From Enchytraeus crypticus (lineage: Eukaryota > Annelida > Clitellata > Enchytraeida > Enchytraeidae), in NCBI GenBank assembly GCA_905160935.1, contig CAJHZI010000447.1, positions 567,501-631,500 on the forward strand: a stretch of DNA of 64,000 nt. Reading direction: 5' to 3'. This document shows, one piece after another, positions 46,361-56,889 of this stretch; positions within the stretch are counted from its first letter, which is position 1; each line of letters begins with the position of its first letter. The notes beneath the pieces are model-generated. The model was given only the letters and a program-made list of their open reading frames with translations, was not told the DNA's origin and ran no database searches. The position numbers were made by a program, and so were the translations under genes.

Positions 46361-46425
46361 AATTTGTTAATACATTTATTACTGAATTTAAATATCGCAA
46401 TGAACGGTTACGCTTACATCTCAAA

Positions 46426-47371
46426 CTACACTAGCAGAGAATCTGAAACGTAATGAAATCCTAAATCTACAAACATTAAATTTTTTTGTAATATTAATTT
46501 CAAATCTAAATTCTTTCGATCTGGGTCTTGATCTCTTACAAGTTTTGAAATAAATAGCCTAATTTTCAATAAAGGTGTACCCCCTTCAGGTGTTGCTATT
46601 AATTGAGCACGAACTAGATACAGTTTTAAATCAACAAACATATTTCTCGGTAGTTCTTTAATTACTGAAATAAGTAAATATTTAAAATCAGTCGCGTAAA
46701 TTGAAAGAACGTCAGAATATATTTCTTCACTATCATATAATTTACTATATTCTAAGGTAAGATTTTCCAAATGATTATATCTCCTAAGAAATATTTAACG
46801 TATTTAATTCGTTGGCCTTGTTCTATGGAATATTTTGATATAATGGCCAATACATGAAAACAAATAGCCGTTAATTTCTTCAAATCAGCATTATCTTTCA
46901 TGCTCGCAATCTGATGATACTTTTTGTTTATCGCATCATACATTTCACTTGGGAAACCAACATTAAAAATTAAATTATGCTTCATATCTAAATCTTCGTT
47001 CATTGAACCACCATTCACACTGAGTTTTGTATCAATATTGTTTTGTAGAGCAAAATCACTGGCTACTATGTTTTGTTCTACTTCTTTTAATATGTCTACT
47101 CTCAAATGTTCATCAAATTTGTTAATATAACGATCGCAGTACCCCTTGTGATGACCTCCGCATCGGTTTCTGGAGGGTGTTTAACATTTAAAATTCTATT
47201 GTTGCTCATATTAATGTCTCCAGTGATTTCTCCTCCAGTTTTGTCAACTTTTATACTGTCGAGTTTATCAACAAGCTTGACAATAGGCCTGAAAGCTGAG
47301 TCTACATGCTTCATCAAATCACCAGTACTTGAATGTGATTTACTCCCGCCAGTTTTCGATATAGTACTCAT
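46426..47371 (-). pseudogene. Polinton fibre-like protein, two frameshifts
   Basis: Three consecutive minus-strand frames (47371-47102, 47105-46752, 46770-46426) are one gene. The first has MSTISKTGGSK and the phage-fibre-like unit GDINMSNNRILNVKHPPETDAEVITRG; the second has a related unit (NEDLDMKHNLIFNVGFPSEMYDAINKKY). Such N-rich "nNrI-Nv-P-DavtK" repeats occur in fibre or spike proteins of tailed phages and Polinton-like viruses. The frame changes lie near 47125, within an AAGGGGT run, and near 46780. The first lesion is shared with the duplicated copy at 47585-47854, so it predates the duplication unless it is an assembly error or programmed shift. Confidence 0.6.
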
Positions 47372-47978
47372 GTTATATAATAAAATTTAAATGTTATATA
47401 AAAATACTAAAGTATACAAGCTATGGTGTAACGTTGACTAAAGGTCAGGTCCAAAAACTAAAGAGCGCGTGCGATCGTGATAGAGAGGTTAAAATATTCA
47501 CACTGAGTTTTGTATCAATATTGTTTTGTAGAGCAAAATCACTGGCTACTATGTTTTGTTCTACTTCTTTTAATATGTCTACTCTCAAATGTTCATCAAA
47601 TTTGTTAATATAACGATCGCAGTACCCCTTGTGATGACCTCCGCATCGGTTTCTGGAGGGTGTTTAACATTTAAAATTCTATTGTTGCTCATATTAATGT
47701 CTCCAGTGATTTCTCCTCCAGTTTTGTCAACTTTTATACTGTCGAGTTTATCAACAAGCTTGACAATAGGCCTGAAAGCTGAGTCTACATGCTTCATCAA
47801 ATCACCAGTACTTGAATGTGATTTACTACCGCCAGTTTTCGATATAGTACTCATGTTATATAATAAAATTTAAATGTTATATAAAAATACTAAAGTATAC
47901 AAGCTATGGTGTAACGTTGACTAAAGGTCAGGTCCAAAAACTAAAGAGCGCGTGCGATCGTGATAGAGAGGTTAAAAT
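47013..47978. repeat. 483-bp tandem duplication in the Polinton
   Basis: Unit 1 (47013-47495) and unit 2 (47496-47978) align without gaps, and I see one difference (C at 47345, A at 47828; synonymous in the fibre-like gene). The unit covers the first ~110 codons of the fibre-like gene, the divergent intergenic promoter and the first codons of the GGFLP gene. Confidence 0.95.
47585..47854 (-). pseudogene. Duplicated 5' part of the fibre-like gene
   Basis: Encodes the same 89 residues as 47102-47371. The downstream part of the gene is absent: the sequence runs into the duplication junction at 47495/47496. Confidence 0.9.
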
Positions 47979-48449
47979 ACGAATATCAAAAAATAATTTA
48001 TCGGGCAATGTGCAACCTAATGTGAATCTTCCTCTAACCCAAACTCAAATTATTAAAATAAAAAAGCAACATCTGGAATAGAATTGTGTCTGAGCAGAGC
48101 ATTATTAAAGTACATGAAAAAGACGAAGAATGGAGGATTCCTGCCGTTGGCAGCCATTCCTGCAATCGTGGGAGCAATAAGTGGATTGGCAGGTGGAATT
48201 AGCTCGACAGTGAACTCGACTAGACAGACAAATGAATTGAAGAGACTTAATCAAGAATTGGAAAACATAACCAAACAACAACTTGGCGCAGGCTTAATCA
48301 GTGACGCAATAGCTCCAATCCCCGTTGTAGGTAAAACGCTATCAAATGCATTAAAGAAATTTGGACTCGGTGGGTGTGTCAAGAATTTGAAAGGAGCTCA
48401 GTGGGGTAATGGATTATATCTACAGAGAACAGGATCAGGAGTTTTTTAG
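47911..48449 (+). pseudogene. Polinton GGFLP hydrophobic virion protein, frameshifted
   Basis: The C-terminal frame (best start ATG 48114) has the hallmark GGFLPLAAIPAIVGAISGLA, a hydrophobic Gly/Ala-rich helix, a charged coiled-coil piece (NELKRLNQELENITKQQ), and the conserved end KNLKGAQWGNGLYL...GSGVF. Upstream, in another frame from about 47911, are LTKGQVQKLKSACDRDREVK and LPLTQTQIIKIKK, the typical N-terminal half of this Polinton family. A one-base change in an A-run near 48062 separates the halves. The GG-F junction resembles adenovirus-type protease sites, so it may be processed like the adenoviral membrane-active or core proteins. No ATG is in frame at the N-terminus. Confidence 0.65.
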
Positions 48450-48551
48450 AAAGACAGGGGGAGGCATAGAGGCTGGCTTCCCCCAATTTCAAAAATTGTT
48501 CAAAATCATTAAACCGCTAAGTAATTTTGTATAATAGAAAAATGCTAAGAA

Positions 48552-48902
48552 TTGAAAATTAAACATTTTAAAGGTGTATGCATGCATGATGAATTAAAAG
48601 GATCAATTAATAATAACGAATGTCTAATTCTTAATATTGAGACGGAAGATGGAACACATTGGACATGCGTCTACAGAAAAGATGGTAAATGTTTATATTT
48701 TGACAGCTTTGGTTTCGTGCCTCCTTTAGAAGTTCAGCGTTATTGTAAAGGAAAAGAAAATTATTACAACACATTCAAAATTCAAGCACCGAATGAAGTC
48801 ATCTGCGGTCATTACTGCATTTACGTGCTTTATAAACTTAATAATGGATCTAAATTTACTGATATATTAAATGAATTATACGAGAGAAACAATTTAAAAT
48901 AA
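48552..48902 (+). CDS. Polinton adenain-like cysteine protease (PRO)
   Basis: Family C5/Ulp1-like fold. The active-site residues are visible in order: His in GTHWTCVY, Asp in YFDSFG, Gln in FKIQAP and Cys in ICGHYCIYVL (about residues 36, 51, 78 and 85 of a 116-codon frame). The role by family is maturation cleavage of virion proteins, probably including the GGFLP protein just upstream. The frame opens at a TTG; the only nearby upstream ATG (48542) is one base out of frame, so the start may be frameshifted, or translation may begin at ATG 48582. The catalytic part is intact. It lies in a plus-strand cluster with the ATPase 16 bp downstream. Confidence 0.75.
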   Translation: MKIKHFKGVCMHDELKGSINNNECLILNIETEDGTHWTCVYRKDGKCLYFDSFGFVPPLEVQRYCKGKENYYNTFKIQAPNEVICGHYCIYVLYKLNNGSKFTDILNELYERNNLK

Positions 48903-48918
48903 TAACTAATACATAAAA

Positions 48919-49623
48919 ATGGTAGAGTCTGGTATTGATTATTCAAGAAAGTATCAGGAAATTATTGGTACAAGCTACGAAAAGAAACATCACGACATAT
49001 TTCCTACACATATAAGAATGATAATAGCAGGCAGTAGTGGATGTGGTAAAACTAAGTTAATGATGGATTTTACAATGGGCAAATTCGTGTATTACAACAA
49101 TATAATGGTACACACAACGACACCATATCAAAACGCATACGAATATCTTAGACTTTGTAATGATGAATCAAAGAAGAAATTTAAAACAAATAATGATATT
49201 GTTACTTTTCACAATCCTGACGAGGAAATTGTTCACCCATCTCAACTCGATAGAAATAAGATTCACGTTGTAATTTTTAAAAAAATTTTTGATGACGTTA
49301 TGAATGAAGATCAGAAAGTCATGACTGATTATTTTTGTCTAGGTAGACATAATAATGTAAATGTATTCTACCTATGTCAGAGCGTCCATCAACTGAAGAA
49401 GCATGGCATACGTCAAAATGCAAATATTTTTATATTGTTTCATCAAGAAGAGAAGACGCTGAAATATTTCTATGGTACACATGTAAGCGGTGATATGACG
49501 TTTCAAGAGTTTAAAAAAATATGTAAGAAAGCGTGGACAAGAAAGCATGGACATATTGTAATAAATCTGTGGAAAGATCCTGAATGTGGTCGCTATATTT
49601 TAAATTGCAATTTACATACCTGA
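48919..49623 (+). CDS. Polinton FtsK/HerA-type genome-packaging ATPase
   Basis: 234 codons from ATG 48919 (AAAAATGG), a normal length for the family. The Walker A motif is AGSSGCGKT (residues 37-45). The Walker B region reads IHVVIF then KKIF then DDVM (115-128), where related proteins normally have the hydrophobic strand joined directly to DD. Downstream, LGRHNNVNVFYLCQS and GIRQNAN carry the sensor/arginine region typical of Polinton ATPases. The family drives DNA into capsids at a vertex. The frame is uninterrupted. The extra KKIF looks like an in-frame 12-bp duplication (ATTTTT...ATTTTT) and could impair ATP hydrolysis. Confidence 0.85.
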   Translation: MVESGIDYSRKYQEIIGTSYEKKHHDIFPTHIRMIIAGSSGCGKTKLMMDFTMGKFVYYNNIMVHTTTPYQNAYEYLRLCNDESKKKFKTNNDIVTFHNPDEEIVHPSQLDRNKIHVVIFKKIFDDVMNEDQKVMTDYFCLGRHNNVNVFYLCQSVHQLKKHGIRQNANIFILFHQEEKTLKYFYGTHVSGDMTFQEFKKICKKAWTRKHGHIVINLWKDPECGRYILNCNLHT

Positions 49624-49635
49624 ACAGTATCTAAA

Positions 49636-49778
49636 AATACCTAAAATACATAATAATACCTAAAAATACATAATAATACCTAATAATACATAATAATACA
49701 TAATAATACCTAGTGATACACAATAATACGTAATAATATATAATAATACATAATAATACATAATAATACATAATAAAC
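49636..49778. repeat. AATACATAAT-type tandem repeat
   Basis: Degenerate short repeats (AATACATAATAATACCTA) filling the gap between the ATPase and the next gene. Confidence 0.9.
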
Positions 49779-49798
49779 AATTTTATGTGTCAAATAAA

Positions 49799-50661
49799 AT
49801 GAAGGAGTTTGATATTAGCCGGTTTAGAAAAGCCAAGAACGAAGCCAAACAAATGTTTCGGAATGACATACGTGACAATCAGCGGGTATATGAGAGCCAA
49901 GCAAAATTATTCAAACCGTTAATTGATACTACAAGAGAGACAGCTAAAACTCTAGAACAAAAGATTGTCGATGATAGACAAAACTTGAGTGATCTTTTAG
50001 TTCCCTTTACTAATGAATTGATGCATGCAAAACTAATCAGAGAGAGGCTATACAGGCAATGCCATTTTATGATTCGCCAGTTCCTGAATGAGAATCCACA
50101 CCAAAGAAAGATCTTTTAATTATTAATTTAGACAAGAATCTCAATGAAAGTGATCGAGAGAATCTAGATCTACTCTACCTGAAGCTTCCAAGCGAAGTAT
50201 ATGAAAACAATGAAATAGAAGCAACATTGAAGGAGATTCAAACACATAATAGACGAATAGGGTAGTTCTTGGGAAATAACAGTAAAAAGAGTGCGGCTGA
50301 GAAAATGATGTGCGAGTCTCAACAGAAGACACTGCAAAAGTACAAGAGCATATTGACAAAGGTAAAAGCAGGGAGCGAGCTCGTCGGCGAAGGATTAAAG
50401 AAGAAAAAGAAGAGAAAACTTGTAATGCCTGCCAGTAAACGAAAGCGTGGTAGAGGCAGGCCTAAAACAGACCAGGTTATAATTTATGAAAGCCCAGATC
50501 AATTGGTTCGTCTACTGGATGAAACTATTGCAGCTCTACAAGCTGGAAACACTGGAGTGTATAATACCGCAGTTAGTATTTTGGATGAGCTATTAAACAT
50601 TAGAGCAATCACCAAGGGGGAATATGATGATATATATAAAAACAATTTTAAAGTTATATAA
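49799..50661 (+). pseudogene. Polinton helical AT-hook protein, broken
   Basis: Two plus-strand frames belong to one gene. The N-terminal part (ATG 49799 to about 50060) is long-helical (RFRKAKNEAKQMFRND, TRETAKTLEQKIVDDRQ). After a frame change near 50060 and in-frame stops near 50086 and 50263, the C-terminal part (50269-50661) has a Lys-run, an AT-hook/NLS (KRKRGRGRPKTD) and a conserved end (VRLLDETIAALQAGN, ILDELLNIRAITKGEYDDIY). The AGN...ILD.L...I....Y tail is a recurring feature of Polinton and adintovirus virion-associated proteins of unknown role. It is probably a DNA-binding core component. The AT-hook resembles that of the left-end gene. Confidence 0.6.
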
Positions 50662-50663
50662 AA

Positions 50664-51444
50664 ATGGCGAAATTAACTGTCGAGCACATTAACAGATTTC
50701 ACTACATATCTATATCCTCCAATAAGATTGGATCCTGACAGAAAGTACGAAGTAGCATTTATATCCCTGCAGACGTACAATTCAATACCAAACATCACGG
50801 AGGCCAGCAATAAAGTTAAATATTCCACCGATGATGAAAATACTTGGAAAATCATCACGCTTTCAAAGGGAGCTTACGAATTAAGAGATATTAACGCAGA
50901 GATTCAAAGGGTAATGCAGGCAAACGGCGACTACGATTCAATTAATGAGAAATATTATATAAACATAAGTCATTTAATTTTCAGAGCAAATTTAACTATA
51001 TCACACGAAAAGTACTTGATGGATTTCGGATTGGAAAATTCAATAGGGCCTACTCTCAGCTTCACCCTCGGCTTCACCAATATTTCTACTCCACTTTATT
51101 CTACTCTCGGTTTCACCAATGAAAAACTGACACAAGGAATTCATCAATCTCCAAATGTAATAGATATAGAAAAAGTCAATTCGATACAAGTCGATTGCGA
51201 TATTGCTGTTGGTAGCTATCTTAATGGAAAGAAATCTAATGTGATTCATACGTTCACGCAAAGAGTAAATGCAGGCTTTGAGATAATAGAGAACCCTACT
51301 CCTGAATTGATATTTTTACCAATAGTTAAAAAACAAGAAATGGATAGCATAAAACTGCGGCTGACCGATCAAGACAACAAACTTATCGATCTGATGGGTG
51401 AAAGACTTACTATTGTATTACTAATTAGAGAAAAATCTAATTAA
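50664..51444 (+). pseudogene. Polinton penton-like minor capsid protein, one frameshift
   Basis: ATG 50664 opens MAKLTVEHINRF. A one-base shift near 50702 is needed to enter the long frame 50728-51444, which starts with the conserved LDP-type segment DPDRKYEVAFISLQTYNSIP, followed by SKGAYELRDINAEI and FTQRVNAGFEIIENP. This is the single jelly-roll vertex protein of Polintons (often called PX or minor capsid protein). Within it LGFTN occurs twice 14 residues apart (51068-51120), apparently a short in-frame duplication. Apart from the 5' shift the gene is intact. Confidence 0.75.
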
Positions 51445-51467
51445 AAATTATATTGTTCTTTGTAAAA

Positions 51468-51761
51468 ATGATTGTCAAAGAGAAATGCAAAGCATACAGT
51501 TCAAAACAAACTCTGGTACATGGACGGGGATTTGTCGATTCACTGAAAGGTTTCAGTTCGTACGTCTATCAGAATAAAGATTTAATTGCAAAGCCAATGT
51601 TAGGAGCAGTAGGTGATGTTGCGGTATTCGGAATGACAGAGGGTAGTAAAGCACTCATTAGAAAGATAGCAAACGAAAAAGGCAAAAATAGTCGTCTAAC
51701 TCCAGAATCGGAACAGATATTAGAACAACTAAAAAGGGACAGCGGATTAAAACGATTTTAG
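51468..51761 (+). CDS. Polinton small conserved protein (unknown, GRGFVDSL motif)
   Basis: 97 codons from ATG 51468 (an in-frame upstream TTG at 51453 is less likely). It is basic, with LVHGRGFVDSLKGFSSYVYQ, a weakly hydrophobic centre (MLGAVGDVAVFGMTEGSKAL) and a charged C-terminus (LKRDSGLKRF). Proteins with this GRGF-start and small size sit between the penton and major capsid genes in other Polintons. A virion role is inferred from position. No catalytic motif is visible. Confidence 0.5.
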   Translation: MIVKEKCKAYSSKQTLVHGRGFVDSLKGFSSYVYQNKDLIAKPMLGAVGDVAVFGMTEGSKALIRKIANEKGKNSRLTPESEQILEQLKRDSGLKRF

Positions 51762-51789
51762 TTTAAAATTATTATTACATATATATAAA

Positions 51790-52460
51790 ATGGAAACTGA
51801 AGTGCCAAACGATATTTTCACACAACCATCGTCAATAATTGTTGACAATAGTGTAGAAAGTTTTCAATTCCTCAGACTAAAGCTAGTTTTAATGATAACT
51901 CTAATGTTATTGACATTGATATACCTGCAAGTGATTCGTATTACAACATATCTAAGAGCTTTATTAAAATTAAGGGAAGAATACTGAGAAATGATAATAA
52001 CAATGCTGCCTATGATGCAACAGCTCAAATAGCTTTCATTAATAATGCTATTCCATACTTCTTTTCTATTATTGAGTACGATCTAGGATCTAAATCAATT
52101 GAATCATTACACTTTCCAGGACAGACTACGTCAATGTTGGGTTATTTGTCTTATCCTGACGATTTCAATAGTAGTGCGGGATTGAATCAATGTTGGAGAA
52201 AAGACACAAATGTCGGCGCAGTATCCTCCAAATATAGACAATCTCCAGCAGTTGCAACTGGCGCAGCCATTGTTGTCAATCATTTTACAATGCAAGAAAA
52301 TCCAGATTACAATGAAGGATTTGCAATTCGTCGACAACTTCTAATGAACAACGATGCACCAGGCCAATTTTCATTCAACATTCGATTTTCACATCTATTT
52401 GGAATTTCCGATTATAACAAAGTACTTTACAATTTATGGCATACGTTGGAAAGTGTTTAA
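51790..52460 (+). pseudogene. Polinton major capsid protein, truncated and frameshifted
   Basis: ATG 51790 starts METEVPNDIFTQPSSIIVDN. A frame change near 51880 leads to a second frame running to 52460, with NISKSFIKIKGRIL, AFINNAIPYFFSIIEYDLGS, QTTSMLGYLSYPDD, NEGFAIRRQLLMNNDAPGQF and FSFNIRFSHLFGISDYNKVLY. These are hallmarks of the first jelly roll of the double-jelly-roll major capsid protein. The gene stops at 52460 after about 220 residues, while the family is usually near 600. The second jelly roll is absent and the next gene starts 70 bp later, so a deletion of roughly a kilobase is likely. It cannot form a normal hexon. Confidence 0.75.
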
Positions 52461-52530
52461 AGAAAGAATTTGTAAAAAATTTCGAAATCTCTATAAATAT
52501 TAATTTTGATTTAAATAAATTTTCTTACAT

Positions 52531-52869
52531 ATGAAAATGACAGCTACAAACTCAAACTCGCAAATATTCAAATTTCAAAATCTCAAGATTGAAAATAAAT
52601 ATATTGTAAAGGGATTGAAACCCATAAATACAAAATTTGGTAAATCATATATACTATACGTTGTACAAAATGAGGACGATACTCCTCTACAAATATGGTT
52701 CACTAAAAAGATTAATGAATATATTACAGAGAAAGAGTTGGAAAAGAACCCTGAAAGATTTGAGTTTACAGTAAGAGAAATCAATTATGGAAAACATAAA
52801 GGAATGTTGTATGCAGAGATTGATGGTTGCAATACAGATAGCGATGATGCTGGAGTTATCTGGTTGTAA
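52531..52869 (+). CDS. Polinton small protein, possible OB-fold ssDNA-binding
   Basis: 112 codons from ATG 52531 (a second ATG follows two codons later). The centre has YIVKGLKPINTKFGKSYILY, a pattern of alternating strands with a TKFG turn, as in small OB-fold single-stranded DNA-binding proteins of Polinton-like viruses, and an acidic C-terminus (DGCNTDSDDAGVIWL), often seen in SSBs for partner binding. The role in element replication is inferred. The frame is intact and converges with PolB on the other strand about 100 bp away. Confidence 0.5.
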   Translation: MKMTATNSNSQIFKFQNLKIENKYIVKGLKPINTKFGKSYILYVVQNEDDTPLQIWFTKKINEYITEKELEKNPERFEFTVREINYGKHKGMLYAEIDGCNTDSDDAGVIWL

Positions 52870-52967
52870 AGGAATTTATTTCCAAACCAAATGTAGTTTG
52901 AAAATATTAATGCATGTGTGCGATGAAAATTATCTTTGACAAAATTAGCTGTACATACGTTTTATAT

Positions 52968-55900
52968 TTATTCACCTAATCTACAATGACCATACACAAA
53001 AGTATGTATCCCATCATCTGAAATTTCTCGCTTGTCATCATCAGCGCTAAGAGCAACTTTATTTACTTGTTCACTGTAAACGTCATGCAAGTGAGATCTG
53101 ATGACATTCATGCTTCTAATCTAATCTCTTTTCTCAAACAGACAATTTCTATAATCCTCATGCGTTATTGTTCTTTCAACAACATTCTTTTTAACTCCTT
53201 TACATTTCTTGTGTTCCTCATCTGCCAATTTATACGAGTACAGCTTTGCTCTCAATCCAACAAATTCTTCAATTTCCTTCCCACAAGCTTCGTCCTTAAA
53301 CATTCCAATGACTTTCTTATAAACTCCAGTCTTAATGCCTGATGGATGAACTCTTGGATAATCGCTAGTGTCAAATCTGCGTTCGACGTCATTAGATACA
53401 TCTGCGTAAAAATCTTCCTTCTGTATATCGTACATCAACGAATCCGTGTCTGTAAATAACAGCTTGGCTTTATCATTGTATTTTTCCTTTATGTAATTAT
53501 AGTGAAAGTCGTACATCAAAGTTTTACTTAAATCTAATATAGCCATACCTAGGTAGATTGGCTTATTATACAGCAATTTAGTTTTTCTCATGTGAACGCC
53601 AACTAGATTTTCGTCAAATGTCACTGTTCGGTTATAGTACGGCTTTGCAGCCAATTTAACAGCCTTTTCCCTATCATCAACCATCTGAAATCTATCCTAT
53701 TTTCAATATTTTCCATAGTCTTGCCAAAGACGCTATTGTTCATTAGTTTAAACAAATCTTTTTCAAAATCGTTGGTAGCCTTAGTGCGTAGCTGAGTGTT
53801 TAAATGGATGTATGTCTTAAGCCATGGACTTTCTTCAAATTTTATGCCTCTATGTATTTTAGTAATTTTCAGTCCTAAGCTTTCGTACATTTTCGAATTC
53901 TCGTAATGCAATATGTACTTTGTTTTATCATTCAAATTCGGTATCAATTTCTTAACTTTATTCACTTTCACAATTTCGGGGGCTAAGGGGTAGGCATTAT
54001 GTAGGTCGTGCAACGTAGTGGGATATTCCAAGTCAACTTCGAGGATACACTTCATTTTTTTCCAGTTCTCCAGTTCTTTTTCTGTCATCCATTCGAACCC
54101 GTGTGTGGGTAGGGGCTTACTCATCGAGTACCCATAAAGGTTATTCGAATCTAGGTATTTGATAAATTTGGAGGGTTCATCGACGTTAAAATTTCCATCC
54201 ATGTATTTATTATTTGCTTTTGCGTATCGGTTTGATATAGTACTTACGCCACCTCTAATTCCATGCTTAATCATCAACAGCATGTCGTAATCGCTTAACA
54301 ATGCGAGTACAACTTTAGTTAATTTTAACGCAGCATCCCAAGCCAGTCCTTGTGATGTGTAGTACAATGCAGGATCCAATTTTTAGTGGGTCATACAAAT
54401 ATCTCTAAAATTTTCAAAGACATCTGCTAGTAAAAGAACATCAGATATATTATACAAGTCGTGATAGTCTCGAAATGTACTACAACCAAACTCTCTCCAA
54501 ACAGTCTGTGCGTGTTTATAGTCTTCATCACTGATATTGGTATCGTTAAGTTTTGAGTAGAAAGCATCCTTTGGGGGTAGTTTAGTTTCATCAAGTCTTT
54601 CTAACGAACTTACATAATCGTATGGGTAAACTCCTTTTCTCAAAAGCAAATCCAATTGCTTTCCAGAGTACTTACTTGCAATATTCTTACACTGATCCTT
54701 ACTTAGGTTCTTTGAAAGTATCAAGACACGAAGCCATAAATCTAAAGCTATCAATAAACCGTAATTCTCGTTTCACTATGACTTCTTTACCTGTTTTATT
54801 TATGAACTTGTCAACCAGCACTTCCCTAGAGAAGCTTATGTACTTTTCTTCATTAGAATTAATGTTTCCACATGCCAACTTCTTTATAAATAAGTGACTG
54901 TCGTATCCAGATAAATTGTGAAAAACTACTGGAAAGAATTTTGGAATCTTGTATTGTAAATTAAAATTATCTTGTGCTGCTCCCCGGAATTCGCCAGATA
55001 GATGACAATGATCCCTAACACGATCGTTACCCAAATCATTTTCACATATATGACATAATTTTGCTGCCTTGAATTTCTTCTCGTCTGCTTCCGTGAATAT
55101 CATTGGTATAGCAAACTTGAACTGATTGTATATTTGTTTTATATTTTGCTCTAAAGTGTCAAAGAATATTTGAGCAACATCGTCATCATCATTTTTTGCT
55201 GTATACGTGACTGGAGCTTGTGAGTATAGAGTATCATCAAAACACTTGATGTAATAACATTAATGAGCTAGGTGTATGTTTCTGGCATTGATTAGTGTAT
55301 GACATGCTTGGATCCGGCTGACATGTATCAATCTGATCAATCGGTTTAATAAATGACTCGAAATCTGCGTAAACTATGAATGGTACTGTCATCGATTTTT
55401 TGTAGTGATTGAATTTCATAAACGTTCCAGGGTCAGGTAACAGGATTTTTTGAGCATCATGTTGTGAACAATATTCGTTGTGATTATTAAGAGCATTTTC
55501 ACTTGTGAAACCGTTTAAGCATCTCCTACAGTAATGCATTGCATTGAAGTCCCCCCTAGCCATTAACCTATTAAAGTTTTTAATCCAGCAGTAATGTTTA
55601 TTATCATCTTTTGATATTAGTAACAAATCTACTGCGTTTTGACTATTAAATGTTGAAATCCTAAATGGTATTATTTCTTCTTTGGCCCACGCCTCTTGCT
55701 TTTCATATCCAAACACATGAATTGATACATTGTTATTCTTTTCAAATTTATCAATATTTTTCAAGTTAACCGGAAACTCAATACCATTCCAGTTAAATTC
55801 TTCAGCCTGCTTCTTTAATTGTTTATCAATGAGCTCAGAATTTTTTTCCACTTGATTGAAGGCTCTTGTAATGCACCATTTGAAACATTGATCGTCTTTA

Positions 55901-56780
55901 TTCTTCATATTTACAATTGCCTTTTTAGCAGCTAATTTTTTAGGAAGAGGAATGTAGGAGCTACCTCGGAGTGGCTTGTATTCTACGGTATTTATTTCTA
56001 ATTTCATCACCCTATGAAATCTCCAGTTACTACCCCGCATCTGAAAATTTGCCATTGACTCTAGCATTTTGCCTTTAGCCTTTCCAAACACCTCTGCTGT
56101 ATCTTTGGAGGGTAGATTTATTTCATTTTTAGAGAGAAAAGGAGCGTCATAAGATATTATTTTCCCAGACTTTAAATCAACCTTCTCCATTGTACATGTA
56201 AGTGTTAGATTAATTTTTGTCTGAGGATTGTTATTTAATACATCTAGCACTTGTGGTTGAATACTGCTCAGAAATGACACTGCATCAACTCCATCTCTAC
56301 CGTCAATGACATATTGCTTTGTGAATCCTTTTAATGCTGATGTCGTTTCTATGACGTCATAATTGTTTGTCTTAGTCTGGGTGAATATGTTCTGAACTTT
56401 AGACTTTAGCGCTTTAAAAGATTTACTTACCGGCTTTTTAATTTTGTCTGGTAGATAGCTTGCCAGCCAATCCCAATAAGACTTGATAGTTGCCATGACT
56501 CCAGTCTTAATTGGTGTAAGAATCTCAGTTTTGATATGAGGTACAGGTGTGTAAAGAAATTCTCAGAATGTATCTTCGATGATTGCTTATATTCAGTTGG
56601 CTCTAAAACCGGCGCTCGAATATCTGGTACAGGAGAATTAATCAAATCAACAACACCCCTGGTTGTTTGTGATGTCCCAGCCAATGCGTCAGTAAGCTCC
56701 GCCTTTCTAAGAGAATAGTATTTTTTAATACCTCGTTGTTTTGCGACTTGTCGCATTTGTTTCACCGTTTGAGTGTCCAC
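52968..56780 (-). pseudogene. Polinton protein-primed DNA polymerase B, multiple lesions
   Basis: Runs from 56780 towards the centre. The N-terminus is SAP-like (VKQMRQVAKQRGIKKYYSLR, LRKAEL). Exonuclease motifs: VYADFESF (about 55350), HNLSGYDSHL (about 54905) and the GVYPYDYVSS region (about 54620). A zinc-binding CHICEND...RDHCH segment lies at about 55010-55050. Polymerase motifs: SNNLYGYSMSKPLP (A, about 54130), KLMNNSVFGKTMEN (B, about 53730) and FTDTDSLMYDI (C, about 53440). Lesions: frame changes near 56560, 55260, 54730 and 53690; an in-frame TAA at 54383-54385 where Tyr is usual; an in-frame TAG at 53121, with conserved C-terminal sequence continuing to 52968. All catalytic residues survive but not in one frame. 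Confidence 0.85.
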
Positions 56781-56889
56781 TTTATATACGCAAGAAATTT
56801 ATTTAAATAGAAATCAACTTTTTCGGAACTCAACTCGGCTTTTATGCTAACAGTCGGCGCTCGTATTGCTCGTATTGTCGTATAGTCTT

